Positions 1-5,773 of a DNA stretch of 9,584 bases are shown piece by piece. The translations under genes were made by a program, and so were the position numbers. Origin of the DNA: a bacterium. GTDB lineage: Bacteria; Cyanobacteriota; Vampirovibrionia; Gastranaerophilales; Gastranaerophilaceae. Where the stretch lies: the NCBI GenBank assembly GCA_017477685.1, contig JAFUUT010000327.1:1-9584 (forward strand), in the 5' to 3' direction. How positions within the stretch are numbered: position 1 is the stretch's first letter; each line of letters begins with the position of its first letter. The notes beneath the pieces are model-generated. The model made no database searches and was not told the origin of the DNA. It saw only the letters and a list, made by a program, of their open reading frames with translations.

Positions 1-129
1 GAATCTAAAAATGATTACCCTGAACCGAATGAACTTATTCAAGAGTTTGAAGATTGCGGATTTAAAATGTTAAAGCGTAAAGATTTTTTGTTTGGTGTAA
101 TTTCTGCACAAGTGTTTATAAAGGGATGA
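1..129 (+). CDS. C-terminal end of a UbiE/MenG-type SAM-dependent methyltransferase (5' truncated)
   Basis: The frame is open from the first base to the TGA at 127-129 and gives 42 residues. It includes ESKNDYPEPNELIQEFEDCG and, further on, LFGVISAQVFIKG. UbiE/MenG quinone C-methyltransferases end in the same way: a 'S..+P...EL...F...GF' helix followed by a strand of the type 'L..GV.A....G'. The family methylates the ring of demethylmenaquinone or the ubiquinone precursor, using S-adenosylmethionine. The SAM-binding core lies upstream of the window, so the substrate cannot be judged; another class I methyltransferase remains possible. The gene is separated from rpoB by a strong terminator and a 438-nt gap, so it is probably a separate transcription unit. 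The family call rests only on remembered similarity of the tail. Confidence 0.6.
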   Translation, partial: ESKNDYPEPNELIQEFEDCGFKMLKRKDFLFGVISAQVFIKG

Positions 130-163
130 ATGTAAATTTATACAAATCTATAAAAGTATGATT

Positions 164-205
164 ATATAAGGTTTTTAGGGGGTATGGCTAAAAACCTTAT
201 ATTTT
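164..205 (+). terminator. Rho-independent terminator of the upstream methyltransferase-like gene
   Basis: Bases 164-178 and 188-202 form a perfect 15-bp inverted repeat around a 9-nt loop (GGGGTATGG), and the 3' arm runs into TTTT at 202-205. The hairpin lies 34 nt after the TGA of the upstream gene. The stem is AT-rich with two adjacent G-C pairs (170-171 with 195-196) and a closing G-C pair at the loop. The T-run is short, so leakiness is possible. It would insulate rpoB from upstream transcription. Confidence 0.75.
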
Positions 206-341
206 GCAATATATTTAAACTTGTGTTATTTGCAATATTGCTAAAACTCTTTCATAGTCAAACATTCCTCCAATTACATCTTTATTGTAAAATTTTATTA
301 AGAAAGATTAAAAAATTATTGTACTTTTTACCCTAAATTTC
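206..341. other. AT-rich intergenic stretch with no gene seen
   Basis: I see no supported reading frame on either strand. The only small-scale structure is the 10-nt direct repeat TTTGCAATAT at 203-212 and 229-238; the second copy overlaps the perfect 10-nt palindrome GCAATATTGC at 232-241. These could be an operator about 100 nt upstream of the rpoB promoter, but in AT-rich DNA such short repeats also arise by chance. The A/T runs at about 285-330 could act as an UP-like element for the promoter that follows. Confidence 0.4.
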
Positions 342-369
342 TTGACTATTAATATTGAAGTAATAAGAT
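342..369 (+). promoter_or_regulatory. Predicted sigma70-type promoter of the rpoB operon
   Basis: TTGACT (342-347, five of six bases of the -35 consensus) is followed after 16 nt by TAAGAT (364-369, four of six bases of the -10 consensus). The expected start of transcription is near 375-377, which leaves a 5' leader of about 190 nt before rpoB. The sequence upstream of the -35 is very AT-rich. This is the best promoter-like pair that I find between the upstream terminator and rpoB. No second strong promoter is visible before rpoC1 or rpoC2, which fits one long transcript. Confidence 0.6.
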
Positions 370-375
370 TAGAGA

Positions 376-507
376 ACATGCAAATGTAAAAGTGGGGCAA
401 AGTGTGCCCAAAAATAGAAGTCATTGGAAGTTTGACTATGAGCGGATTTCAACCACTTTACAAAACCCATGAAATTGCATTATTTGTTCATTAAGAACAG
501 AGGGTTT
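376..507 (+). promoter_or_regulatory. Candidate structured 5' leader RNA of the rpoB operon
   Basis: Helices found by eye: ACAT/ATGT with a GCAA (GNRA) tetraloop at 376-387, right at the predicted transcript start; AAAGTGG (389-395) with CCACTTT (453-459); nested in that, GGCA (396-399) with TGCC (405-408); then AAACCC (463-468) with GGGTTT (502-507), enclosing TGTTC (485-489) with GAACA (495-499). All are mutually compatible and tile the leader. No T-run terminator follows the last helix directly. The leader does not look like the L10/L12 (rplJL) leader that regulates rpoB in many bacteria, and those genes are not upstream here. Function is unknown; folding was not computed. Confidence 0.35.
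438..494 (+). CDS. Possible 18-residue leader peptide (uncertain)
   Basis: ATG at 438 opens an 18-codon frame, MSGFQPLYKTHEIALFVH, ending in TAA at 492-494. A Shine-Dalgarno-like GGAAG (426-430) lies 7 nt upstream of the ATG. The frame overlaps the 3' arm of one leader helix and most of another, and its stop codon sits in the loop of the hairpin at 485-499, so translating it would remodel the leader. The peptide has no run of a single amino acid of the kind used in amino-acid attenuators, and I recognise no family. A frame of this length is quite likely by chance; the SD spacing and the position in the leader are the only support. Confidence 0.2.
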   Translation: MSGFQPLYKTHEIALFVH

Positions 508-556
508 ACAGCCATAAGTTAGAAAATTTTTTGTAGTACGTACACCATTTATTTAT

Positions 557-563
557 GAGGTGA
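557..563 (+). promoter_or_regulatory. Ribosome binding site of rpoB
   Basis: GAGGTGA lies immediately upstream of the ATG at 568, with 7 nt between the GAGG core and the start codon, and it is an extended match to the 3' end of 16S rRNA. CACC at 543-546 could pair with GGTG at 559-562 across a 12-nt loop and partly mask the site; four base pairs is a weak hairpin. Confidence 0.8.
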
Positions 564-567
564 TTTA

Positions 568-3500
568 ATGTCTGAGACAAAATACGCAAAAAGAGTAACG
601 CCAATGGGTATTCCTCATACTCGTTTGGACGATTTACCCGATCTTATTGAGGTGCAAAAAAAATCATTTGAATGGTTTTTAACAGAAGGTTTGAAGGAAG
701 AATTACTTGCTTTTTCTCCTATTAAAGACTATACAGGAAGATTAGAATTGCACTTTTTGCCAAACTATACTTTCGACAATGCAAAGTATACAATTGAAGA
801 GGCAAGAATTCATGACGCAACTTATGCAAAACAATTGCGCGTTATGATTAGATTAGTTAACCGTGACAGCGGTGAAATTAAAGAACAAGAAGTTTACATC
901 GGCGACATTCCGACAATGACTGACAAAGGTACATTCATTGTAAACGGTGCGGAACGTGTAATCGTTTCTCAAATCGTTCGTTCTCCGGGTGTTTACTTTG
1001 ACAAAACCATTTCTCCAAACGGAAAGCGTTTATATAACGCTACAATGATTCCGAACCGTGGAGCTTGGGTTAAATTTGAAACAGATTCTAACGATGTAAT
1101 TCACGTTAAAATTGACAAAAACAGAAAAATCTTAGCTACAACATTGTTAAAAGCTATGGGTATCACTGTTCAAGAAATGGAATCAAAATTCACTCACTTT
1201 GATTTCTTGAAGAAAACTCTTGAAAAAGATACAGCTGAAACAACAGATGAAGCTTTAATAGATTTGTACAAAAAATTGAGACCGGGAGATCCTGCATCTC
1301 CTCAAGGCGGACGTCAGATTTTGGAATCAAGATTCTTTGATGCTAAAAAATATGATATAGGCCGCGTTGGTCGTTATAAATTGAACAGAAAGTTGAACTT
1401 GAATATTCCTAACAACCAAAGAACATTGACAGTTGAGGATATAGTTTCAACTATTGAATATTTGATTAATTTAACATATGACGAAGGTACATTGGATGAT
1501 ATTGACCACTTGGGTAACAGACGTATCCGCTCAGTCGGCGAACTTCTTCAAAACCAATTCAGAGTTGGTCTTTCAAGAATCGAAAGAATTGTTAAAGAAA
1601 GAATGACACTTCAAGATTCTGAAACATTAACTCCGTTGAATTTGTTGAACACTAAACCGTTAGTTGCTTCATTAAAAGAATTCTTCGGATCATCACAATT
1701 ATCTCAGTTTATGGATCAAACTAACCCGCTTGCTGAATTAACTCACAAAAGACGTATTTCAGCTTTAGGGCCTGGCGGTTTGCAAAGAGAAAGAGCAGGT
1801 TTCCCTGTTCGTGATATTCACCCTTCTCACTACGGACGTATTTGTCCTATTGAAACTCCGGAAGGTCCAAACGCAGGTTTAATTGGTTCTTTGGCTACTC
1901 ACGCAAGAGTTAACGATTACGGTTTCATTGAATCACCATTCTTTGTTGTAAAAGATGGTGTTGTAACTGATGAAGTTGTTTATATGACAGCGGATGCCGA
2001 TGAAAACTATCGTTGCGCACCTGCCGATGTTAAATTAACTAAGGACAGAAGATTTGTGGAAGAAGTTGTTCCTGCAAGATATCGTTCTGAATTTATTATG
2101 ACAGAAGCATCAAAAGTTGACTATGTTGGTGTTTGTCCTATTCAGATTATCTCAGTTGCAACATCAATGATTCCGTTTATTGAACACGACGATGCTAACC
2201 GTGCATTGATGGGTTCTAACATGCAGCGTCAAGCAGTACCTCTTTTGATTACAGAACGTCCAAGAGTTGGTACGGGTCTTGAATCTCGTGTTGCAAAAGA
2301 CTCAGGTATGGTTATCGTTGCTGATGTTGACGGTACAGTTGAAAAGGTTGTCGGTGAAGAAATCGTTATCAGAGATCAACACGGCAAATCTCATTCATAT
2401 ATGCTTATGAAATATGTAAGAAGTAACCAGGATACTTGTATTAACCAAAGACCTATCGTTCACGAAGGTGATAAGGTTAAAGCAGGTGATGTAATCGCTG
2501 ATGGTGCTTCTACATGCGGCGGAGAACTTTCATTAGGTAAAAACATCTTGGTAGCTTATATGCCTTGGGAAGGTTATAACTATGAAGACGCGATTTTACT
2601 TTCTGAAAGATGTGTTCATGATGATATCTTTACATCATTGCACATTGAAAAATTAGAAATTGAAGCTCGTCAGACAAAACTTGGACCTGAAGAAATTACT
2701 CGTGAAATTCCGAATGTATCAGAAGATGCACTTCGTCATTTGGATGAACGCGGTATTGTTCGTATAGGTGCAAGAGTTTACCCTGATGATATTCTTGTCG
2801 GTAAGGTTACACCGAAAGGTGAATCTGAACATCCGCCTGAAGAAAAACTTTTAAGAGCAATCTTTGCTGAAAAGGCAAGAGATGTAAAAGATAATTCATT
2901 GAGAGTTCCGCATGGCGGTGGCGGCAGGGTACTTGACGTAAAAGTATTTGACAGAGAAAAAGGCGACGAATTACCGCCTGGTGCTAACACTGTTATTAGG
3001 GTATATGTTGCGCAAAAACGTAAAGTATCTGTCGGTGATAAACTTTCAGGACGTCACGGAAACAAAGGTATTGTTTCAAGAATTCTTCCAAAAGAAGATA
3101 TGCCTTTCTTACCTGACGGAACTCCTGTAGATATCGTATTGAACCCACTTGGTGTACCTTCTCGTATGAACGTAGGTCAAACTTATGAATTGTTGTTAGG
3201 TTTGGCTGCATACTTGACTGGTAAACACTATGAGGCTCCTTCATTCGATGAAATGTACGGTGAAAATGAATCTGAAATCGTTACAAAAGGCGAACTTTTA
3301 GAAGGTATTAAAAAATCAGGTGCAACATGGGTTGGCGAAGACGGTAAGGTTACACTTATTGACGGTAGAACCGGTGAACCGTTTGACAGACCTGTTGCTG
3401 TTGGTTTGACATACTTCTTGAAACTTGTTCACTTGGTTGATGATAAGATTCACGCTCGTTCAACAGGTCCTTATTCACTTGTAACTCAACAACCGTTAGG

Positions 3501-3885
3501 TGGTAAAGCACAATTCGGCGGTCAGAGATTTGGTGAAATGGAAGTTTGGGCATTAGAAGCTTACGGTGCTGCATATACTCTTCAAGAAATGTTAACTATC
3601 AAATCAGATGATGTTAACGGAAGAAACAGAGCATATGAAGCAATCGTTAAGGGTGATAATATCCCAAGACCTGGTATTCCGGAATCATTCAAGGTACTTG
3701 TAAGAGAATTACAAAGTATCGGTTTGGATATTACGGTAGCGAAAAAAGACGGAACTGAAGTAGACTTGATGACAGATATGGACGACTTGAGAAAAGCTGC
3801 TCCAAAACGTACTCTGTCAGATGTTGATTCTGAATTGTTAAATATTAATTTCTTTGAATCAACTTCAAGTTTCGGTGATCTATAG
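568..3885 (+). CDS. rpoB: DNA-directed RNA polymerase subunit beta
   Basis: This is the RNA polymerase beta subunit, one half of the active-site cleft. The ATG at 568 has a strong ribosome binding site, and the N-terminus runs into the expected LDDLPDLIEVQKKSFEWFL. The rifampicin pocket is at about residues 374-404 (SQLSQFMDQTNP, then THKRRISALGPGG) with D383, H393 and S398 at the E. coli D516, H526 and S531 positions, all sensitive-type. GYNYEDA (669-675), GDKLSGRHGNKG (823-834, catalytic-centre lysines) and the C-terminal STGPYSLVTQQP (965-976) are intact. At 1105 aa it is about 240 residues shorter than E. coli RpoB and lacks the two large proteobacterial insertions, as expected for cyanobacterial-type beta. 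The PNAGLI sequence after the Rif clusters is also cyanobacterial in type. It ends in TAG followed at once by in-frame TAA. rpoC1 follows after 54 nt, in the same operon. Confidence 0.99.
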   Translation: MSETKYAKRVTPMGIPHTRLDDLPDLIEVQKKSFEWFLTEGLKEELLAFSPIKDYTGRLELHFLPNYTFDNAKYTIEEARIHDATYAKQLRVMIRLVNRDSGEIKEQEVYIGDIPTMTDKGTFIVNGAERVIVSQIVRSPGVYFDKTISPNGKRLYNATMIPNRGAWVKFETDSNDVIHVKIDKNRKILATTLLKAMGITVQEMESKFTHFDFLKKTLEKDTAETTDEALIDLYKKLRPGDPASPQGGRQILESRFFDAKKYDIGRVGRYKLNRKLNLNIPNNQRTLTVEDIVSTIEYLINLTYDEGTLDDIDHLGNRRIRSVGELLQNQFRVGLSRIERIVKERMTLQDSETLTPLNLLNTKPLVASLKEFFGSSQLSQFMDQTNPLAELTHKRRISALGPGGLQRERAGFPVRDIHPSHYGRICPIETPEGPNAGLIGSLATHARVNDYGFIESPFFVVKDGVVTDEVVYMTADADENYRCAPADVKLTKDRRFVEEVVPARYRSEFIMTEASKVDYVGVCPIQIISVATSMIPFIEHDDANRALMGSNMQRQAVPLLITERPRVGTGLESRVAKDSGMVIVADVDGTVEKVVGEEIVIRDQHGKSHSYMLMKYVRSNQDTCINQRPIVHEGDKVKAGDVIADGASTCGGELSLGKNILVAYMPWEGYNYEDAILLSERCVHDDIFTSLHIEKLEIEARQTKLGPEEITREIPNVSEDALRHLDERGIVRIGARVYPDDILVGKVTPKGESEHPPEEKLLRAIFAEKARDVKDNSLRVPHGGGGRVLDVKVFDREKGDELPPGANTVIRVYVAQKRKVSVGDKLSGRHGNKGIVSRILPKEDMPFLPDGTPVDIVLNPLGVPSRMNVGQTYELLLGLAAYLTGKHYEAPSFDEMYGENESEIVTKGELLEGIKKSGATWVGEDGKVTLIDGRTGEPFDRPVAVGLTYFLKLVHLVDDKIHARSTGPYSLVTQQPLGGKAQFGGQRFGEMEVWALEAYGAAYTLQEMLTIKSDDVNGRNRAYEAIVKGDNIPRPGIPESFKVLVRELQSIGLDITVAKKDGTEVDLMTDMDDLRKAAPKRTLSDVDSELLNINFFESTSSFGDL

Positions 3886-3894
3886 TAAATTTTG

Positions 3895-3913
3895 GCGGGG
3901 AATTTTTCCCCGC
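3895..3913 (+). promoter_or_regulatory. Intercistronic hairpin between rpoB and rpoC1
   Basis: GCGGGGAA (3895-3902) and TTCCCCGC (3906-3913) form an 8-bp perfect stem with a TTT loop and six consecutive G-C pairs, which stands out in AT-rich sequence. It begins 9 nt after the rpoB stop. No T-run follows on the + strand (ACAACAT) and none on the other strand, so it is not a standard intrinsic terminator. A role in RNA stability, processing or pausing between the beta and gamma cistrons is inference. Confidence 0.6.
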
Positions 3914-3921
3914 ACAACATA

Positions 3922-3927
3922 AAGGAG
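3922..3927 (+). promoter_or_regulatory. Ribosome binding site of rpoC1
   Basis: AAGGAG lies 12 nt upstream of the ATG at 3940, a long but workable spacing. It decides the start: the same frame is open back to a TTG at 3892, but the site lies inside that extension and the extension crosses the intercistronic hairpin. Confidence 0.7.
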
Positions 3928-3939
3928 AAAATTAAAACA

Positions 3940-5646
3940 ATGTCAACAAGTATAGATTATTTTGACTATATACGAATAAGTATAGCGTCTCCGGAAAGGG
4001 TGCTTCAGTGGTCACACGGTGAAGTAACAAAACCGGAAACAATCAACTACCGTACATTAAAACCGGAAAGAGACGGCTTATTCTGCGAAAGAATTTTCGG
4101 GCCTACAAAAGACTGGGAATGTTATTGCGGTAAGTACAAAAGAGTAAGACACAAAGGTATTATATGTGAACGCTGTGGTGTTGAAGTTACTGATTCAAAG
4201 GTAAGACGTCACAGAATGGGTCATATCAAATTGGCTGCTCCTGTTTCACATATTTGGTTTTTGAAAGGTATTCCTTCATATTTAGGTTTACTTTTGGATA
4301 TGACTTTGAAAAACCTTGAACAAGTTATCTATTTCAACAGCTATGTTGTTTTAGATGGCGGAGATTCAGATTTCAAAAAGCTTCAATTGTTAACAGAAGA
4401 AGAATATGAAGACTATATGGCTGAACATGAGGATTCTACTTTAAAAGTAGGCATTGGTGCAGAAGCTATTAAAGAACTTCTTTCAGAAATTGATACAAAA
4501 GCTTTAGCAGATGAAATCAGAGCCGAATTAGAAGGTAATGTTTCAGCTCAAAAGAAAGCTAAATTAATCAAGAGATTAAGATTATTAGACAATTTAATTT
4601 CATCAGATACAAATCCTGCTTGGATGATTATGGATGTAATTCCTGTAACTCCTCCGGATTTAAGACCAATGGTTCAGTTGGACGGCGGCAGATTTGCAAC
4701 ATCTGATTTGAATGACTTATACAGACGTGTAATTAACAGAAACAACCGTTTACAAAGACTTTTGGAAATGGGAGCTCCTGAAATTATCGTAAGAAACGAA
4801 AAAAGAATGTTACAAGAAGCAGTTGATGCTTTGATTGATAACGGCAGACGCGGAAGAACAGTTGTCGGCCCTAACAACAGAGCATTGAAATCTTTATCTA
4901 ACATTATTGAAGGTAAACAAGGTCGTTTCCGTCAAAACTTGTTAGGTAAACGTGTTGACTACTCCGGTCGTTCAGTTATCGTTGTAGGTCCTTCATTGAA
5001 ATTAAATCAATGCGGTTTACCAAAAGAAATGGCAATTGAATTGTTCAAGCCATTCGTAATTAATAAATTAATAGAAAGAGGATACGTTCAAAATATTAAA
5101 TCTGCTAAGAAAAAGATTGAGCGTTCGGATCCTGTCATCTGGGATATCTTAGAAGAAGTTATTGACGGACATCCGGTATTATTGAACCGTGCTCCAACGC
5201 TTCACAGATTAGGTATCCAAGCATTTGAACCAAAATTGGTAGAAGGTCGTGCAATCCAACTTCACCCGTTAGCTTGTACAGCATTCAACGCTGACTTCGA
5301 CGGTGACCAAATGGCTGTTCACGTTCCGTTATCAATCGAAGCTCAGGCTGAAGCAAGAATGTTAATGCTTGCTACTAACAACTTACTTGCTCCTGCAAAC
5401 GGAAAACCAATCGTTTCTCCTTCACAGGATATGGTCTTGGGTATGTATTACTTAACTACTATGAAAGACCCTAATCAAGAAGTTCAAGGTTACTTCTACA
5501 GTTTTGAAGATGCCATTGCTGCATTTGAAGTAAAAGTAATCAAACTTCACGACAAGATTGTTGTTAGAGATGAAAAAGGTGAAAGAATTGAAACTACAGT
5601 TGGTAGAATCATCTTTAACCAAGAAATTAGAAAAGCACTTGTATAG
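3940..5646 (+). CDS. rpoC1: DNA-directed RNA polymerase subunit gamma (N-terminal part of beta-prime)
   Basis: This product corresponds to roughly the N-terminal 40 percent of E. coli beta-prime and forms part of the clamp and the catalytic centre. Starting at the ATG at 3940 gives 568 aa beginning MSTSIDYFDYIRISIASPER, which matches the family start. The first zinc ribbon is CYC..(12)..CERC with Cys61, Cys63, Cys76 and Cys79. Next come SHIWFLKGIPSYLG, the DGGRFATSDLNDLYRRVI segment, GRFRQNLLGKRVDYSGRS (about 328-345) and the catalytic loop NADFDGDQM, with the Mg2+ ligands Asp452, Asp454 and Asp456. The protein ends shortly after TTVGRIIFNQ, the place where cyanobacterial-type rpoC is divided; the rest is in rpoC2. 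The ending is therefore a true split, not a truncation: tandem in-frame stops close the gene and rpoC2 has its own ribosome binding site. A modest helical, charged segment (about 145-210) lies in the clamp region before the DGGRF motif. Confidence 0.98.
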   Translation: MSTSIDYFDYIRISIASPERVLQWSHGEVTKPETINYRTLKPERDGLFCERIFGPTKDWECYCGKYKRVRHKGIICERCGVEVTDSKVRRHRMGHIKLAAPVSHIWFLKGIPSYLGLLLDMTLKNLEQVIYFNSYVVLDGGDSDFKKLQLLTEEEYEDYMAEHEDSTLKVGIGAEAIKELLSEIDTKALADEIRAELEGNVSAQKKAKLIKRLRLLDNLISSDTNPAWMIMDVIPVTPPDLRPMVQLDGGRFATSDLNDLYRRVINRNNRLQRLLEMGAPEIIVRNEKRMLQEAVDALIDNGRRGRTVVGPNNRALKSLSNIIEGKQGRFRQNLLGKRVDYSGRSVIVVGPSLKLNQCGLPKEMAIELFKPFVINKLIERGYVQNIKSAKKKIERSDPVIWDILEEVIDGHPVLLNRAPTLHRLGIQAFEPKLVEGRAIQLHPLACTAFNADFDGDQMAVHVPLSIEAQAEARMLMLATNNLLAPANGKPIVSPSQDMVLGMYYLTTMKDPNQEVQGYFYSFEDAIAAFEVKVIKLHDKIVVRDEKGERIETTVGRIIFNQEIRKALV

Positions 5647-5653
5647 TAAAAAT

Positions 5654-5722
5654 AGATTCTTCGGGTTCGTCATTCAGAGCCCGACAGGGCGAAGAATCTT
5701 ATAGATGAACCCTCTGAATGAC
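5654..5722. repeat. Interlocked inverted-repeat element in the rpoC1-rpoC2 spacer
   Basis: Two perfect inverted-repeat pairs overlap: AGATTCTTCG (5654-5663) with CGAAGAATCT (5690-5699), 10 bp; and GTCATTCAGAG (5669-5679) with CTCTGAATGAC (5712-5722), 11 bp. Shorter pairs are GGGTTC (5663-5668) with GAACCC (5707-5712), and GCCC (5679-5682) with GGGC (5687-5690) around GACA. The two long pairs cross, so in RNA they are alternative folds or a pseudoknot. The modules GTCATTC.GAG and GAAGAATCT recall a family of dispersed intergenic repeats seen in many bacterial genomes. That identification is from memory, and copy number in this genome is unknown. Confidence 0.65.
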
Positions 5723-5732
5723 AATAAAAGTA

Positions 5733-5755
5733 GTAGGTTGGGTTAAATCCCAACA
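5733..5755. repeat. Second short palindromic repeat before rpoC2
   Basis: GTTGGG (5737-5742) pairs with CCCAAC (5749-5754) around a 6-nt loop, within a stretch that begins GTAGGTTGGGTT and ends CCCAACA. The arms resemble the widespread GTAGGTTGGGTT...AACCCAACA dispersed repeat known from cyanobacteria and other phyla, here with a very short centre. The resemblance is recalled, not searched. The hairpin ends 6 nt before the rpoC2 ribosome binding site, so it could influence its access. Confidence 0.5.
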
Positions 5756-5760
5756 ATAAA

Positions 5761-5765
5761 AAGGA
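5761..5765 (+). promoter_or_regulatory. Ribosome binding site of rpoC2
   Basis: AAGGA precedes the ATG at 5774 by 8 nt. A second in-frame ATG lies at 5780 (protein start MEMTY), but its spacing would be 14 nt, so 5774 is preferred. Confidence 0.7.
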
Positions 5766-5773
5766 ATAACGAA

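Noticed and set aside
392..397. GTGGGG as an MraZ-type operator box
   Set aside because: MraZ sites are arrays of several spaced boxes upstream of the mra/dcw cluster. Only one copy is present here.
432..462. Second promoter candidate in the rpoB leader (TTGACT at 432-437)
   Set aside because: The only -10-like hexamer in reach, TTTACA, matches three of six bases at a 19-nt spacing, which is too poor to call.
3895..3913. Intrinsic terminator between rpoB and rpoC1
   Set aside because: The stem is strong but no T-run follows on either strand, and ending transcription here would cut the core polymerase operon.
2778..3920. Several open frames of 60-112 codons on the minus strand or in another frame inside rpoB
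   Set aside because: They lie wholly or almost wholly over a strongly conserved coding sequence, have no family-like content, and reflect codon usage of the sense gene.
3892..3939. A 16-codon upstream extension of rpoC1 from TTG at 3892
   Set aside because: It runs through the intercistronic hairpin and contains the ribosome binding site itself. The family's conserved N-terminus begins after the ATG at 3940.
4674..5673. Minus-strand open frames inside rpoC1 and over its 3' end
   Set aside because: They are antisense to conserved beta-prime motifs, and no independent promoter or ribosome binding site was recognised.
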